From Bacteroidota bacterium (GTDB taxonomy: Bacteria; Bacteroidota; Bacteroidia; Bacteroidales; F082), in the NCBI GenBank assembly GCA_018816765.1, contig JAHIUX010000007.1, positions 94,554 to 158,553 of the forward strand: DNA of 64,000 nucleotides. Reading direction: 5' to 3'. Shown here piece after piece: positions 44,867 to 53,685 of this stretch. The translations under genes and the position numbers were made by a program. Every line of letters begins with the position of its first letter. Within the stretch, counting starts at the first letter, position 1. Below the pieces are notes generated by a model. That model was given only the letters and a program-made list of their open reading frames with translations, had not been told where the DNA came from and did not search any database.

Positions 44867-45844
44867 ATGAATTATCATCCACTCTTTGGGCAGACACATA
44901 CCGGCTTCAAATTATTTCTTTTTCTTGGACTTATGCTGCTATCAACTCTGCTGGTCATGGTGCTGTCGCTGCTTATCGGAAGCCTTGTTTTTGGCCTGCC
45001 TTTTCAGGACTTGTTGTTCAAGATGGGACAGCCACAGAGTGAGTCCGGACTTGAAATAGCCAGGTTTATGCAGATAGGCAGCCAGATGGGATTGTTTGTG
45101 TTGCCACCCATACTGTTTGCACTGCTCGTGAGCCGGCCGGCATCGGCTTTTCTTGGTTTTCGGCTCAGGCCCAACGGGTGGGCCATGGTGGCTGCGTTAT
45201 TGCTGATGTTTACCGCGCTTCCCCTCATCCATGAAATGGGCGAATGGAACAAGCTGATGAAGCTACCTCAGTGGCTCAGCGGACTTGAAGATTGGATGAA
45301 GGAAAAGGAGGAACTGGCGGGGGTGCTTACTGAGGCTTTCCTGAGAGTAAATGCCTGGTACCTGCTGCTTTTCAACCTGCTGATGATAGCCCTGATTCCG
45401 GCTGTTGGGGAGGAACTTGTTTTCAGGTCGGTGCTGCAGCCATTGCTCGGTAAGGGATTGCGCAGCATCCATGCCGGTATTGTCATCTCAGCCCTGCTGT
45501 TTAGTGCCATGCATATGCAGTTTTATGGCTTGCTGCCCCGGTTTGCCTTAGGCTTGTTGCTAGGCTATGCTTATTACTGGTCGGGCTCGATCTGGTTGCC
45601 GATGGCCATGCATTTTGTAAACAATGGTGCAGCGGTTGTGGTTTACTACCTGCATTTTAACGGGTTTATTGAAACAGCGATGGAAGATTTCGGCACACCA
45701 CAGGGCAGCCTGATGTTAATCGTCAGCATGCTGCTATCGGCTGCGCTGGTTTATGGGCTGTATCGCCTGAAATTGCCCATCGCGTCGACTGATACAAAAA
45801 AAGGGCTCATCAATGATGAACCCTTTAGGACTTCAGGTGACTGA
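44867..45844 (+). CDS. CPBP family intramembrane metalloprotease
   Basis: The 325-residue protein has about eight TM helices and the CAAX-protease/bacteriocin-processing motifs: EELVFRSVLQPLL (EExxxR), FSAMHMQF (FxxxH) and MHFVNNGAA (HxxxN). The start at ATG 44867 follows the promoter box at 44832-44839; the longer frame from 44783 is upstream of it and overlaps dusB. Its last ~15 codons also encode the terminator of the opposite exb operon. The substrate is unknown. Confidence 0.87.
   Translation: MNYHPLFGQTHTGFKLFLFLGLMLLSTLLVMVLSLLIGSLVFGLPFQDLLFKMGQPQSESGLEIARFMQIGSQMGLFVLPPILFALLVSRPASAFLGFRLRPNGWAMVAALLLMFTALPLIHEMGEWNKLMKLPQWLSGLEDWMKEKEELAGVLTEAFLRVNAWYLLLFNLLMIALIPAVGEELVFRSVLQPLLGKGLRSIHAGIVISALLFSAMHMQFYGLLPRFALGLLLGYAYYWSGSIWLPMAMHFVNNGAAVVVYYLHFNGFIETAMEDFGTPQGSLMLIVSMLLSAALVYGLYRLKLPIASTDTKKGLINDEPFRTSGD
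45796..45826 (-). terminator. Terminator of the exb operon, inside the CPBP gene
   Basis: AAAGGG-C-TCATC (45800-45811) pairs with GATGA-A-CCCTTT (45815-45826) with one mismatch. On the minus strand the stem is followed by a run of seven T. It lies about 28 bp past the exbD stop and within the coding 3' end of the plus-strand gene. Confidence 0.7.
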
Positions 45845-45853
45845 AACCGCGGT

Positions 45854-46318
45854 TTACTTGTTTACCCCTTTCAGGGTCGAGTAGTTAATTTTGAAGGCTC
45901 CGGCCTTACGCAGTTCCTGTTTCACATCGGTAACGATACCCATTTTGGTGTCCTTATGCACTTTCAATGAAGTGGTCAGGAGGTTCCTGTCGGCTTCGTT
46001 ACGGGCTTCTCTTTCGCTGGCTACAAACTCAGGCACATCAGCAACACGGGCATACTGGTCGTTGAGCTGAATACGCGATTCAGTTCCGTAGATAGCCACG
46101 TTGGTTGGGGGCCCGATATAGATATAGCTCACGAGTGATTTTTTCTCGAGCTTCTGGATTTCGGTTGCCAGGGGCAGTTTAACCTTTACGCGCAATGATG
46201 TTTCGCGCATCTGGGTCGTTACCATAAAGAAAAACAGAAGCATGAAAATGATATCGGGTAAAGAGGAGGTACTGATTGCTGGTGTACCTTTTGTTTTACT
46301 TGACTTAAATTTTGACAT
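45854..46318 (-). CDS. exbD: ExbD/TolR family biopolymer transport protein (second copy)
   Basis: The 154-residue protein has one N-terminal TM helix with the functional Asp (SLPDIIFMLLFFFMVTTQM, ~19-37) and a periplasmic domain. It is the last gene of the exbB-hyp-exbD-exbD operon, 1 bp after the other exbD. With ExbB it should use the proton gradient to energise TonB-dependent outer-membrane transport or a Tol-like process. Confidence 0.88.
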   Translation of the reverse strand: MSKFKSSKTKGTPAISTSSLPDIIFMLLFFFMVTTQMRETSLRVKVKLPLATEIQKLEKKSLVSYIYIGPPTNVAIYGTESRIQLNDQYARVADVPEFVASEREARNEADRNLLTTSLKVHKDTKMGIVTDVKQELRKAGAFKINYSTLKGVNK

Positions 46319-46319
46319 A

Positions 46320-46892
46320 CTATCTGTCTCCTATATTTTCTGGTTCGGCCTCTGAAACACGCACAGGCACTGCCTCGTTGATGGCTTCACGTTTTTCGTC
46401 CGAAAGTTTATCTGTTTTCGTGCCGAATTTCGACTGGGCAAGCTCATCCTTGATTTCGTTGAATGCACGGGCCAGTTCATTCTGAACCTTGATGTACATA
46501 TCATAGGAAGTACCCCGGTCGTTTTTCAGCGAGATAACGCCTTTTGAAGCATAGATATTTCCGAGCAATGGAACGTTTTTCTCTTCCACTTCGGGGAAAT
46601 TCGGGTCGTCGGGAAAATGGGGAGTCATGAAGTCTTTGACAACTTCTTTCAGTGTCTTGATATCACCTGGCTCACCATTAACAAGCAGTCTGTTATTCTT
46701 GTTGACAAGAATATTCAGTACGTTTCTTTCCTTAACCTTAATGTCGACATCAGGCTGTTCAACCGGAGGAGGCAAGCGACGGGTGATACCCGAATCCACA
46801 TCCATAGTTGTCGTAACCAGGAAGAAAATAAGCAGAAGGAAGGCGATGTCAGCCATCGATCCTGCATTAATTTCGGGTGCTGCTCTTCTCAT
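46320..46892 (-). CDS. exbD: ExbD/TolR family biopolymer transport protein (first copy)
   Basis: The 190-residue paralog has the TM helix with conserved Asp (SMADIAFLLLIFFLVTTTMDVD, ~12-33) and a longer periplasmic domain than the second copy, ending in a charged, disordered-looking tail (SDEKREAINEAVPVRVSEAEPEN). Spacing to the upstream 4-TM gene is 6 bp. Confidence 0.88.
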   Translation of the reverse strand: MRRAAPEINAGSMADIAFLLLIFFLVTTTMDVDSGITRRLPPPVEQPDVDIKVKERNVLNILVNKNNRLLVNGEPGDIKTLKEVVKDFMTPHFPDDPNFPEVEEKNVPLLGNIYASKGVISLKNDRGTSYDMYIKVQNELARAFNEIKDELAQSKFGTKTDKLSDEKREAINEAVPVRVSEAEPENIGDR

Positions 46893-46898
46893 AATTGA

Positions 46899-47312
46899 CT
46901 ATTTAAACAGTTTATAAAGGCTGGCAAACAAAACAGTAATGGCAGTTAAAATGATCACGATTGTCGTAAAAACGATACCGAAACTGATCCATACGGATTC
47001 GGATGCAGACATTTTCAGGGTTTCCAGTTCAAGTGCTGAATATGAATTTCCTGCAAACAGATAGGAAATCAGGGCAATAACGCCTACCAATGCCAGCACA
47101 AGCAGAAAGTTTTTAGTGTTTTTGGGATGTTGGATAAAGTTATAAACCGGAGCGATGAACGAAACAATGGCGGTAAGTATGATCAACACATACGAAAACT
47201 GCATCATTGTATCGAACGAGCCACTGGCAAAGAAAACGATGCCTAGCAGCGAACCAATTCCCATTATCGCATAAAAACCCCAGCTAAGATATTTTGCAAA
47301 TTTATCTTCCAT
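46899..47312 (-). CDS. Four-TM membrane protein of the exb operon
   Basis: The 137-residue protein has four hydrophobic helices (GFYAIMGIGSLLGIVFFAS, FSYVLIILTAIVSFIAPV, FLLVLALVGVIALISYLF, IVFTTIVIILTAITVLFAS). It sits between exbB (6-bp gap) and exbD (6-bp gap). Proteins of this size at this place are common in Bacteroidota exb operons; a role as an accessory of the motor complex is inferred from position only. Confidence 0.75.
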   Translation of the reverse strand: MEDKFAKYLSWGFYAIMGIGSLLGIVFFASGSFDTMMQFSYVLIILTAIVSFIAPVYNFIQHPKNTKNFLLVLALVGVIALISYLFAGNSYSALELETLKMSASESVWISFGIVFTTIVIILTAITVLFASLYKLFK

Positions 47313-47318
47313 GGTGGT

Positions 47319-48071
47319 TTATTTTTTATTGTATTTGTTCAAAATATCCATGAATGAAATGGATGTGTCTTCCATGCTATTGATCAGCGAGTCAACCTTC
47401 GAAATGATGTAGTTGTAAAGGATCTGCAGAATGATCGCAACAATAAGACCAAATACAGTTGTTAACAAAGCGATTTTGATACCATTGGCAACGATTTGGG
47501 GGCTGATGTCACCGGCAGCAGCGATATCATCGAAGGCCTGGATCATCCCGATAACCGTACCCAAGAACCCAAGCATAGGAGCAAGGGCGATAAAGAGTGA
47601 AATCCAGCTGATACCTGATTCCATACGGCCTGTGATTACTGAGCCATATGAAACAACTGATTTTTCAACTTCTTCGATGCCTGAATCATAACGCATCAAA
47701 CCCTGGTAGAAAATGCTCGCCACAGGTCCGCGTGTGTTACGGCATATGTTTTTAGCTTCTTCAACGCCACCGCTGGCAAGTGCATTTTCAACACCTGTTA
47801 ACAGTTTTGTGGTATTTGTACCGCTTAGGGTCAAATAAAGAATTCTTTCAACTGCGATTGCAAGACCGAAGATCAAGGTAAGTAGAATGGGGGCCATCCA
47901 TACTGGTCCACCTTCGATAAACCTTTCCTTCATGGCTTCGTGGAAAGTTTTTGGTTTTGCCGTGTCAACAGTTTCAGTTGTAGCGGTTTCAGCAGCTTGT
48001 GCGAACACAACGTTGCCGATGCCGAAAGTCATCATACCAGCGATGAACAAGAGAGCAATTAATTTTTTCAT
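47319..48071 (-). CDS. exbB: MotA/TolQ/ExbB family proton channel protein
   Basis: The 250-residue protein has an N-terminal signal-like helix (LIALLFIAGMMTFGIGNVVFA), a short periplasmic stretch, TM near 60-80 (APILLTLIFGLAIAVERILYL) and the family core of two TM helices (LAPMLGFLGTVIGMIQAFDDI and KIALLTTVFGLIVAIILQILY). A minus-strand TACCTTTG box (48152-48159) lies 80 bp upstream. It is the first gene of a four-gene operon closed by the terminator at 45796-45826. Confidence 0.9.
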   Translation of the reverse strand: MKKLIALLFIAGMMTFGIGNVVFAQAAETATTETVDTAKPKTFHEAMKERFIEGGPVWMAPILLTLIFGLAIAVERILYLTLSGTNTTKLLTGVENALASGGVEEAKNICRNTRGPVASIFYQGLMRYDSGIEEVEKSVVSYGSVITGRMESGISWISLFIALAPMLGFLGTVIGMIQAFDDIAAAGDISPQIVANGIKIALLTTVFGLIVAIILQILYNYIISKVDSLINSMEDTSISFMDILNKYNKK

Positions 48072-48211
48072 AGTTAAAAAATGTTGATTACTACTTTAAA
48101 CTCCGATTTTGTGTGGTTATTATTCAATGAATGATTTCATCCTTAATTCGGCAAAGGTATAAATAAATTAAAAAATATACGCTGTTACCCAATGAAGAAT
48201 TATTCCTTCTG

Positions 48212-48299
48212 CGGAGAGAGCGGGATTCGAACCCGCGGTACCCTTTTGAGGTACACACACTTTCCAGGCGTGCGCCTTCAACCACTCGGCCATCTCTCC
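48212..48299 (-). tRNA. tRNA-Ser (GGA)
   Basis: The 88-nt tRNA has acceptor stem GGAGAGA with TCTCTCC and discriminator G, D-arm TGGCCGAGTGGTTGAAGGCG, anticodon loop CTGGAAA (anticodon GGA), a long class II variable arm (TACCTCAAAAGGGTA) and T-arm CGGGTTCGAATCCCG. CCA is not encoded. Confidence 0.96.
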
Positions 48300-48330
48300 A
48301 TGTTTATTCAGCCTGCTGAATAACAGCCGC

Positions 48331-48362
48331 CAAAAGTAGGCAATTTTTTACTACCAGTGCAA
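48331..48362 (-). promoter_or_regulatory. tRNA-Ser promoter
   Basis: On the minus strand, TTG (complement of 48360-48362), a 21-bp spacer and -7 box TACTTTTG (complement of 48331-48338), about 31 bp before the mature 5' end. A small palindrome ATTCAG-CCTG-CTGAAT (48306-48321) lies in the leader. The rest of the ~150 bp up to the M28 gene holds nothing recognisable. Confidence 0.6.
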
Positions 48363-48453
48363 ACCAATTTTTGATGCCTGTTGTTTTCGGTATCAACTGG
48401 CGACCAGGACGACCTTTCGTGAAAACAGTCTGCCCGTTAACATTTTACAGGCA

Positions 48454-50694
48454 TTACCTGATCATCAGCGGACGGCCTCCTTGTTGTTCGCTCTTGCCTG
48501 GCCGAAGGAAATAGATGCCCGGTGCAAGTCCAGAAACATCGATAGATTCCCTGCCGTTTAATGGCCATGAACGTACTAGATTCCCATAAACATCAAACAG
48601 CTGCAGTGTTTCTGTTGGCTTTCCCGTGTATTGCACATGAACGGTTTCATAGGCCGGATTTGGGTAAATGCTGAGTATAGGCTTCATTTCCTCTACACCT
48701 GTGATCACCCTGCTGATCTCAAAGTCATCGATATAAATGCCATCGCCGGTCACATACACATCGCTCATGAAATGAAAACGCAGCTGCACGTGCGGCTCAC
48801 CAATGTATGCAGTCAGTTCATAGGTTTTTTTCTGCCAGCCCGACTGAACTCCGTTGAATTCATCGAGTTGTGTCCAGTTCATCCCATCAGTCGAAATTTC
48901 AAGCCACACATAATCATAATCGGCCTCAAGGTCGAATTTATTCCAGAACGATAAGGTAACTTCATCAAAATTACCCTCCAGGCCGAAAGCCCTCAGGCTG
49001 GCATAGCTCACCACACTGTTGCCATATTGCCCTGTAGGGCTGTCGGCCAGGCTGTGTGATGGCGAATGGCTTGCGGATGATGAAAGCCCCCATCCCTGGC
49101 TTGTTTCCCAATAAGCCGTTCCACTTTCAAAGTCAGTAAAAAACGGGAGGCTTAAGGGTGGCATTGGGGTAACCGTTGCCGTGTTCGATGCATCAGACTC
49201 ATCACCTGATTCGGAATATATTGCAGTTATATAATAGGTATAGCTGATTTCGTTGATCACATCGGCGTCAAGGTACTGATTGCTTTCGGGCGAAGCTATG
49301 GCCACATTGTCGCGGTAAACGATAAAATGATCGATTCCTTCCATTGTATCCCAGTTGAGTTCCACCTGGTTATCGCCGGCGAAGGCGATCAGGTTTCGGG
49401 GAGGATTGAGCCTGTTGGCCATGGTGACAATGGAAGCCAGGGATGCCTGCGCAAATATGCCGGCCTGTGTTTCGTTGTTGTAACTCGGGCCGATATTGTC
49501 GTTCGATGTGTGAATATAGGGGCTGTAATTGTCACCGTCTTCAAACGGAAAGATGCCCATAAAACCATTGTTGTTAAACGAGGTATGGTCACTGTCGCCA
49601 CCAATGAGCACCCCGGTTTCTACCAGAAAATCGGGCAGATAGGTTGCGCATACATCCGTATAGAAATCGGCCAGTTCCTGGGCTGAAGGCGGATAGATCA
49701 GGTCGGTGTGTACCGGACTGCCGTTTTGCAGGTATCCAATCATATCGAGGTTAAAATAGCCCTGTATGTCCATGTTTTGATCAGCGCAACGCGAGGCATA
49801 GGCTTCGCTGCCATACAAGCCGTATTCCTCGCCCGAAAAGGTGCAGAACACGATGGTCCGGTCAAAGGTATACTGGCTCAATATCCGAGCCAACTCAATC
49901 ACAGCGGCCGTTCCACTGGCGTTGTCATCAGCTCCCGGAGCTAGTCCTGAATTGGAATAGGAATCATAGTGTGATCCGCAAATGACATATTCGTCGGGAT
50001 AGACTGTTCCCTGCATGGTGGCGATCACGTTATCGCTCGCATTGCCACCCGGCATGCTGAAATTCATGATTTCGACCGACAGCCCAAGGGCTTCAAACTG
50101 GCCGGCAATCCAGTTCTGGGCTTCGATGCTGGCAGGTTGATATGCATTGCGTGTGCCATAATCCTGCAGATGCTGCACAGTTGCCGTGAGGTTGGCTGCA
50201 TCAACCTGATTGATCAGATCAAGCACAAATGGATCCGGATCGGTGAGCCTGACTGGCCGCCGCTTGCTGCTTTCAGCAAGCCTGACCGCTTTGTTAAACA
50301 AGCGGACCATCCCGTCGTTTTTAGCAGGCTGCAGCTGCCCTTCCTTGCTTTCATCAATGCCAACCACAAGCAAGTTGTCGGAAGTATACAGCAGACTGGC
50401 TTTGCCGGCGATGGTGTTTGTATATTCCTGCATCATGCCGGCATGGGTGTACACCACATAATAACTCAGCCCATTGTTCCATGGATTGTCCTGAAGCACC
50501 GTGTATTTTTCCCTGATCGGGGATTCAATGGTGGCAATCACTAATTTTTCCTGGTAATAATGTGCCTTGATCAACGGATTCAGGATCAGGATTTTTGTTT
50601 GTGTGAAGCCAGTCGTTTCGATCAGTACCAGCTGATCAGCCATTGATGACAGCATCATGCTGCAAAACACCATGAGCAACAGGAATTTTTTCAT
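48454..50694 (-). CDS. T9SS-exported M28 family metallopeptidase
   Basis: The 746-residue protein has signal peptide MKKFLLLMVFCSMMLSSMA. The M28 zinc aminopeptidase domain (~190-430) has ligands visible in CGSHYDSYS, GADDNASGTAAVIEL, FSGEEYGLYGSEAYA, FNLDMIGY and GGDSDHTSF. FN3 (~440-520), a MAM/jelly-roll-like domain (~530-670, DFESGTAYWETSQGWG ... IYIDDFEISR) and a T9SS sorting domain (IYPNPAYETVHVQY, LAPGIYFLRPG) follow. The start at 50694 opens the signal peptide and lies 26 bp from a TAGCTTTG box (50721-50728); the longer frame from 50799 has no support. It should release amino acids from peptides outside the cell. Confidence 0.9.
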   Translation of the reverse strand: MKKFLLLMVFCSMMLSSMADQLVLIETTGFTQTKILILNPLIKAHYYQEKLVIATIESPIREKYTVLQDNPWNNGLSYYVVYTHAGMMQEYTNTIAGKASLLYTSDNLLVVGIDESKEGQLQPAKNDGMVRLFNKAVRLAESSKRRPVRLTDPDPFVLDLINQVDAANLTATVQHLQDYGTRNAYQPASIEAQNWIAGQFEALGLSVEIMNFSMPGGNASDNVIATMQGTVYPDEYVICGSHYDSYSNSGLAPGADDNASGTAAVIELARILSQYTFDRTIVFCTFSGEEYGLYGSEAYASRCADQNMDIQGYFNLDMIGYLQNGSPVHTDLIYPPSAQELADFYTDVCATYLPDFLVETGVLIGGDSDHTSFNNNGFMGIFPFEDGDNYSPYIHTSNDNIGPSYNNETQAGIFAQASLASIVTMANRLNPPRNLIAFAGDNQVELNWDTMEGIDHFIVYRDNVAIASPESNQYLDADVINEISYTYYITAIYSESGDESDASNTATVTPMPPLSLPFFTDFESGTAYWETSQGWGLSSSASHSPSHSLADSPTGQYGNSVVSYASLRAFGLEGNFDEVTLSFWNKFDLEADYDYVWLEISTDGMNWTQLDEFNGVQSGWQKKTYELTAYIGEPHVQLRFHFMSDVYVTGDGIYIDDFEISRVITGVEEMKPILSIYPNPAYETVHVQYTGKPTETLQLFDVYGNLVRSWPLNGRESIDVSGLAPGIYFLRPGKSEQQGGRPLMIR

Positions 50695-50822
50695 TGTTAT
50701 GTGATAATTTGTTTGTCCCACAAAGCTAAACAAGATTATTGTCCCTTGGTAAGTTGCAATGAAATAAGCCCTGCCAAGGTAATTATCTGCGCCAGCCAAT
50801 GATGCCAGTCGCTAAAACCTGA

Positions 50823-51857
50823 TCAAGCCTGAACGGTCATTTCGCCACGTATGGAAGTATGGAGCAGTTCGGCTATCCTTTCTTTCGGATAACCTTCGCC
50901 GATGAGGTACATGAGTTTTGCCAGGGCCGACTCGGTGGTGATGTCGAACCCGCCAATGACGCCTATACGACCCAGGTCGATGCTGGTTTCATATTTCCCG
51001 ATCTCTACCGATCCCGATTTGCACTGGGTGACATTGTACACGATCAGGCCTTTTTTGATGGCCGATTCGAGGTTATTGATAAACCAGGCGTCAGTAGGGG
51101 CGTTGCCAGATCCAAAGGTTTCGAGAATGAGGGCCTTCAGTCCGGGTATGTTTAAGGTGCTGCATACCACATTTTCAGAAATGCCGGGAAACAATTTCAG
51201 GATCGATACATTAAAATCGAGCTGGGTGTGCACCTTCAGCTTTTTGAAGTTGGGCCTGAGGATGATTTGCTTGTGGTAGCGAATGTGAACGCCTACCTCT
51301 GCCAGCGGTGGATAATTGCCCGAAACAAAGGCGTTGAAGCGTTCGGCATTGAATTTTGTCGTGCGGTTTCCGCGCATCAGCTGATTTTCGAAAAAGATGC
51401 TCACCTCGGGCACCATGGCCACATTGTCGTCTTTGGCAGCTGCAATTTCGATGGCAGCCAGGAAATTTTCGCGGCCATCGGTCCTGATTACGCCCATTGG
51501 CAGTTGCGATCCGGTAAACACAACCGGTTTGTTGAGGTTTTCGAGCATGAAACTGATGGCCGAAGCGGTATAGGCCATGGTGTCGGAACCATGAAGCACC
51601 ACAAAGCCATCATATTGCTCGTAGTGCTGCTCAATCAGCATGGCCAGTTTCACCCAGAACGAAGGCTTCATGTTCGAAGAGTCGATCAACGGTTCAAAAG
51701 AAGCAAAATCAATCTGATATTGAAAACTTTTTAAAATAGGCATCTGATCATAGATGTGATCGAAGTTGAAAGGCTTCAGTGCTCCGGTGGTGGCGTCTTT
51801 GATCATTCCGATTGTGCCTCCGGTGTAAATCACGAGTATGGCGGTCTTGTCTTCCAT
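50823..51857 (-). CDS. ansA: Type I (cytoplasmic) L-asparaginase
   Basis: The 344-residue amidohydrolase converts asparagine to aspartate and ammonia. The first catalytic Thr is in VIYTGGTIGMI (~8-18) and the second in VLHGSDTMAYTASAI (~85-100). The GQSLPMG-type loop reads FTGSQLPMG. No signal peptide is present, so it belongs to the cytoplasmic form. Its ATG follows the tatD stop by 1 bp, so the two genes share a transcript. Confidence 0.92.
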   Translation of the reverse strand: MEDKTAILVIYTGGTIGMIKDATTGALKPFNFDHIYDQMPILKSFQYQIDFASFEPLIDSSNMKPSFWVKLAMLIEQHYEQYDGFVVLHGSDTMAYTASAISFMLENLNKPVVFTGSQLPMGVIRTDGRENFLAAIEIAAAKDDNVAMVPEVSIFFENQLMRGNRTTKFNAERFNAFVSGNYPPLAEVGVHIRYHKQIILRPNFKKLKVHTQLDFNVSILKLFPGISENVVCSTLNIPGLKALILETFGSGNAPTDAWFINNLESAIKKGLIVYNVTQCKSGSVEIGKYETSIDLGRIGVIGGFDITTESALAKLMYLIGEGYPKERIAELLHTSIRGEMTVQA

Positions 51858-51858
51858 G

Positions 51859-52629
51859 CTAAGCGCAGTTAAAAAGTTTGCATGCGTTGTGTGTGGTCAT
51901 CTGGGCCACCGTCATCAAATCAGTGTGACATACCTCTGCCAGTTTTTGTGCGATGTAGATCAGGTAAGCGCTTTGGTTGCGTTGTCCGCGAAAAGGCACA
52001 GGAGGCAAAAATGGCGCATCTGTCTCTAGGACAAAGTGATCGGGTGAGAAACCTGTAACAACTTCCGGCAGGCTTGATTTCTTGTAGGTGAGTACGCCGC
52101 CGATACCCATGAGAAACCCCAGGTCGATGATACGGCGGGCGTCATCTGCAGTGCCTGTGAAACAATGAAAGACTCCTTTCAGCCCGTCGGTTTTTTCTCT
52201 TTCCACGATGTCGAGAATCAATGGAAAGGCTTCACGGGTATGAATGGCCACCGGCAGCTGGCATGCTTTGGCAAGCCGGAGTTGTTCTGTGAACACGCTT
52301 ATCTGCTGTTCGCGGTATTGCTGATCCCAGTATAAATCAATGCCGATTTCACCAAGAGCAACGTATTTTCCACCGGCAAGTTCGTTTTTTATCGCGTCGA
52401 GCTGCAACTCCCAGTCCGCTTTCACCGAAGTGGGATGCAAACCCATCATGGGGAGGCAGTTTACCGGAAACAGTTCGTGCAAGGCCTTCAGCGAAGCAAT
52501 TGAATCAATATCGATGTTTGGAAGCATAATGGTGTCAACGCCTTTCGCGATGGCTGATTCAACAATGGCTTGTCTGTCAGCATCAAACTCAGGAAGATAG
52601 AGGTGTGCGTGGGTGTCGATGAGTCTCAT
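51859..52629 (-). CDS. tatD: TatD family hydrolase/DNase
   Basis: The 256-residue metal-dependent TIM-barrel nuclease has the HxH metal motif in DTHAHLYLPEF (~4-14), GEIGIDLYWD, PVAIHTREAF, GVFHCFTGT and LETDAPFLPPVP. The -7 box TATTTTTG on this strand (52634-52641) ends only 4 bp before the ATG, which implies a leaderless mRNA. It is followed by ansA. It is a general DNA-end or quality-control nuclease; the name does not imply a Tat role. Confidence 0.92.
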   Translation of the reverse strand: MRLIDTHAHLYLPEFDADRQAIVESAIAKGVDTIMLPNIDIDSIASLKALHELFPVNCLPMMGLHPTSVKADWELQLDAIKNELAGGKYVALGEIGIDLYWDQQYREQQISVFTEQLRLAKACQLPVAIHTREAFPLILDIVEREKTDGLKGVFHCFTGTADDARRIIDLGFLMGIGGVLTYKKSSLPEVVTGFSPDHFVLETDAPFLPPVPFRGQRNQSAYLIYIAQKLAEVCHTDLMTVAQMTTHNACKLFNCA

Positions 52630-52633
52630 GCTG

Positions 52634-52661
52634 CAAAAATAGCTTTATTGTTTTAACTTTG
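52634..52661. promoter_or_regulatory. Divergent -7 boxes, tatD and GT9 gene
   Basis: The minus-strand TATTTTTG (complement of 52634-52641) and plus-strand TAACTTTG (52654-52661) are 12 bp apart. The plus box lies 22 bp before the TTG start at 52684. Confidence 0.5.
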
Positions 52662-52683
52662 CCTGGCCCAAATTCCTCCGCGC

Positions 52684-53685
52684 TTGAAAAAGATCCTGAT
52701 CATACGTTTCAGTTCCATCGGCGACATTGTACTCACAAGTCCGGTGATCCGCTGCCTGAAAACACAGCTTCCGGATGCCGAACTGCACGTGCTCACAATG
52801 AAAGCCAACCGCCTGCTGTTCGAACACAATCCATACATCAGCAGAACACACAGCTTCGATGGAAGTTTTTCAGCTTTGTTGCCGGCACTCAGGGCTGAGC
52901 GCTATGACCATATTGTTGACCTGCATAAAAACCTGCGGTCGTTGCGTGTGAAGTTAGCGCTGGGTGTAACATCAAGCAGCTTTCCGAAACTGAACCTGAA
53001 GAAATACCTGCTTGTTCGGTTTAAGCTGAACATGATGCCACCACTCCATATCGTCGACCGCTATTTTAAGGCTGTTGAGTGCATGGGTGTTGCAAATGAC
53101 AAGCAAGGCCTTGATTACTTTCTGCCGTCTGATGCATCGGCTTTCGCAAAGGTGCATGGTGATTTTTCGCTGGAAAAATTTCCGCAAGGATTTGTGGCTG
53201 TGGTGATTGGAGCCAAACATTATACAAAGATTCTCCCGGTGGATAAGGTGATTGAGGTATGTCGTCAGGTCAAACTGCCGGTGGTGCTGGTTGGTGGCAG
53301 GGAAGATGCCGAAAGGGGTGAACAAATAGCTTCCGGCGAAGGATTACAGGCAATCAATGCCTGTGGAAAATATGGCTTACACGAATCGGCCATGATCGTA
53401 AAGCTGGCCCGGGCCGTAATTACAAACGACACGGGTTTGATGCACATTGCTGCCGCTTTCAGAAACCCCATAGTATCGGTGTGGGGAAACACAGTCCCTG
53501 ATTTTGGGATGTATCCTTACATGCCTGCCAATCAGGATGATTCAGTGATTTTCAGCATCAAAAACATCCCATGCAGGCCATGCAGCAAAATTGGTTATCA
53601 ACGATGCCCCAAGGGACATTTCGACTGCATGATGAAACACAACAGCAGCGGGATCGCTGCAACAGTGAACGGGTTTATCCGATAG
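52684..53685 (+). CDS. Glycosyltransferase family 9 (heptosyltransferase-like)
   Basis: The 333-residue enzyme begins with a TTG codon (52684). The N-terminal LKKILIIRFSSIGDIVLTSPVIRCL segment is the usual GT9 start, and no ATG lies upstream in frame. Later motifs are GAKHYTKILPVDKVIEV and the nucleotide-sugar site ITNDTGLMHIAAAFRNPIVSVWG (split here by family convention), then CRPCSKIGYQRCPKGHFDC. The family adds heptose to the inner core of lipopolysaccharide at the cytoplasmic face. It overlaps the convergent MBL gene by 11 nt. Confidence 0.9.
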   Translation: MKKILIIRFSSIGDIVLTSPVIRCLKTQLPDAELHVLTMKANRLLFEHNPYISRTHSFDGSFSALLPALRAERYDHIVDLHKNLRSLRVKLALGVTSSSFPKLNLKKYLLVRFKLNMMPPLHIVDRYFKAVECMGVANDKQGLDYFLPSDASAFAKVHGDFSLEKFPQGFVAVVIGAKHYTKILPVDKVIEVCRQVKLPVVLVGGREDAERGEQIASGEGLQAINACGKYGLHESAMIVKLARAVITNDTGLMHIAAAFRNPIVSVWGNTVPDFGMYPYMPANQDDSVIFSIKNIPCRPCSKIGYQRCPKGHFDCMMKHNSSGIAATVNGFIR

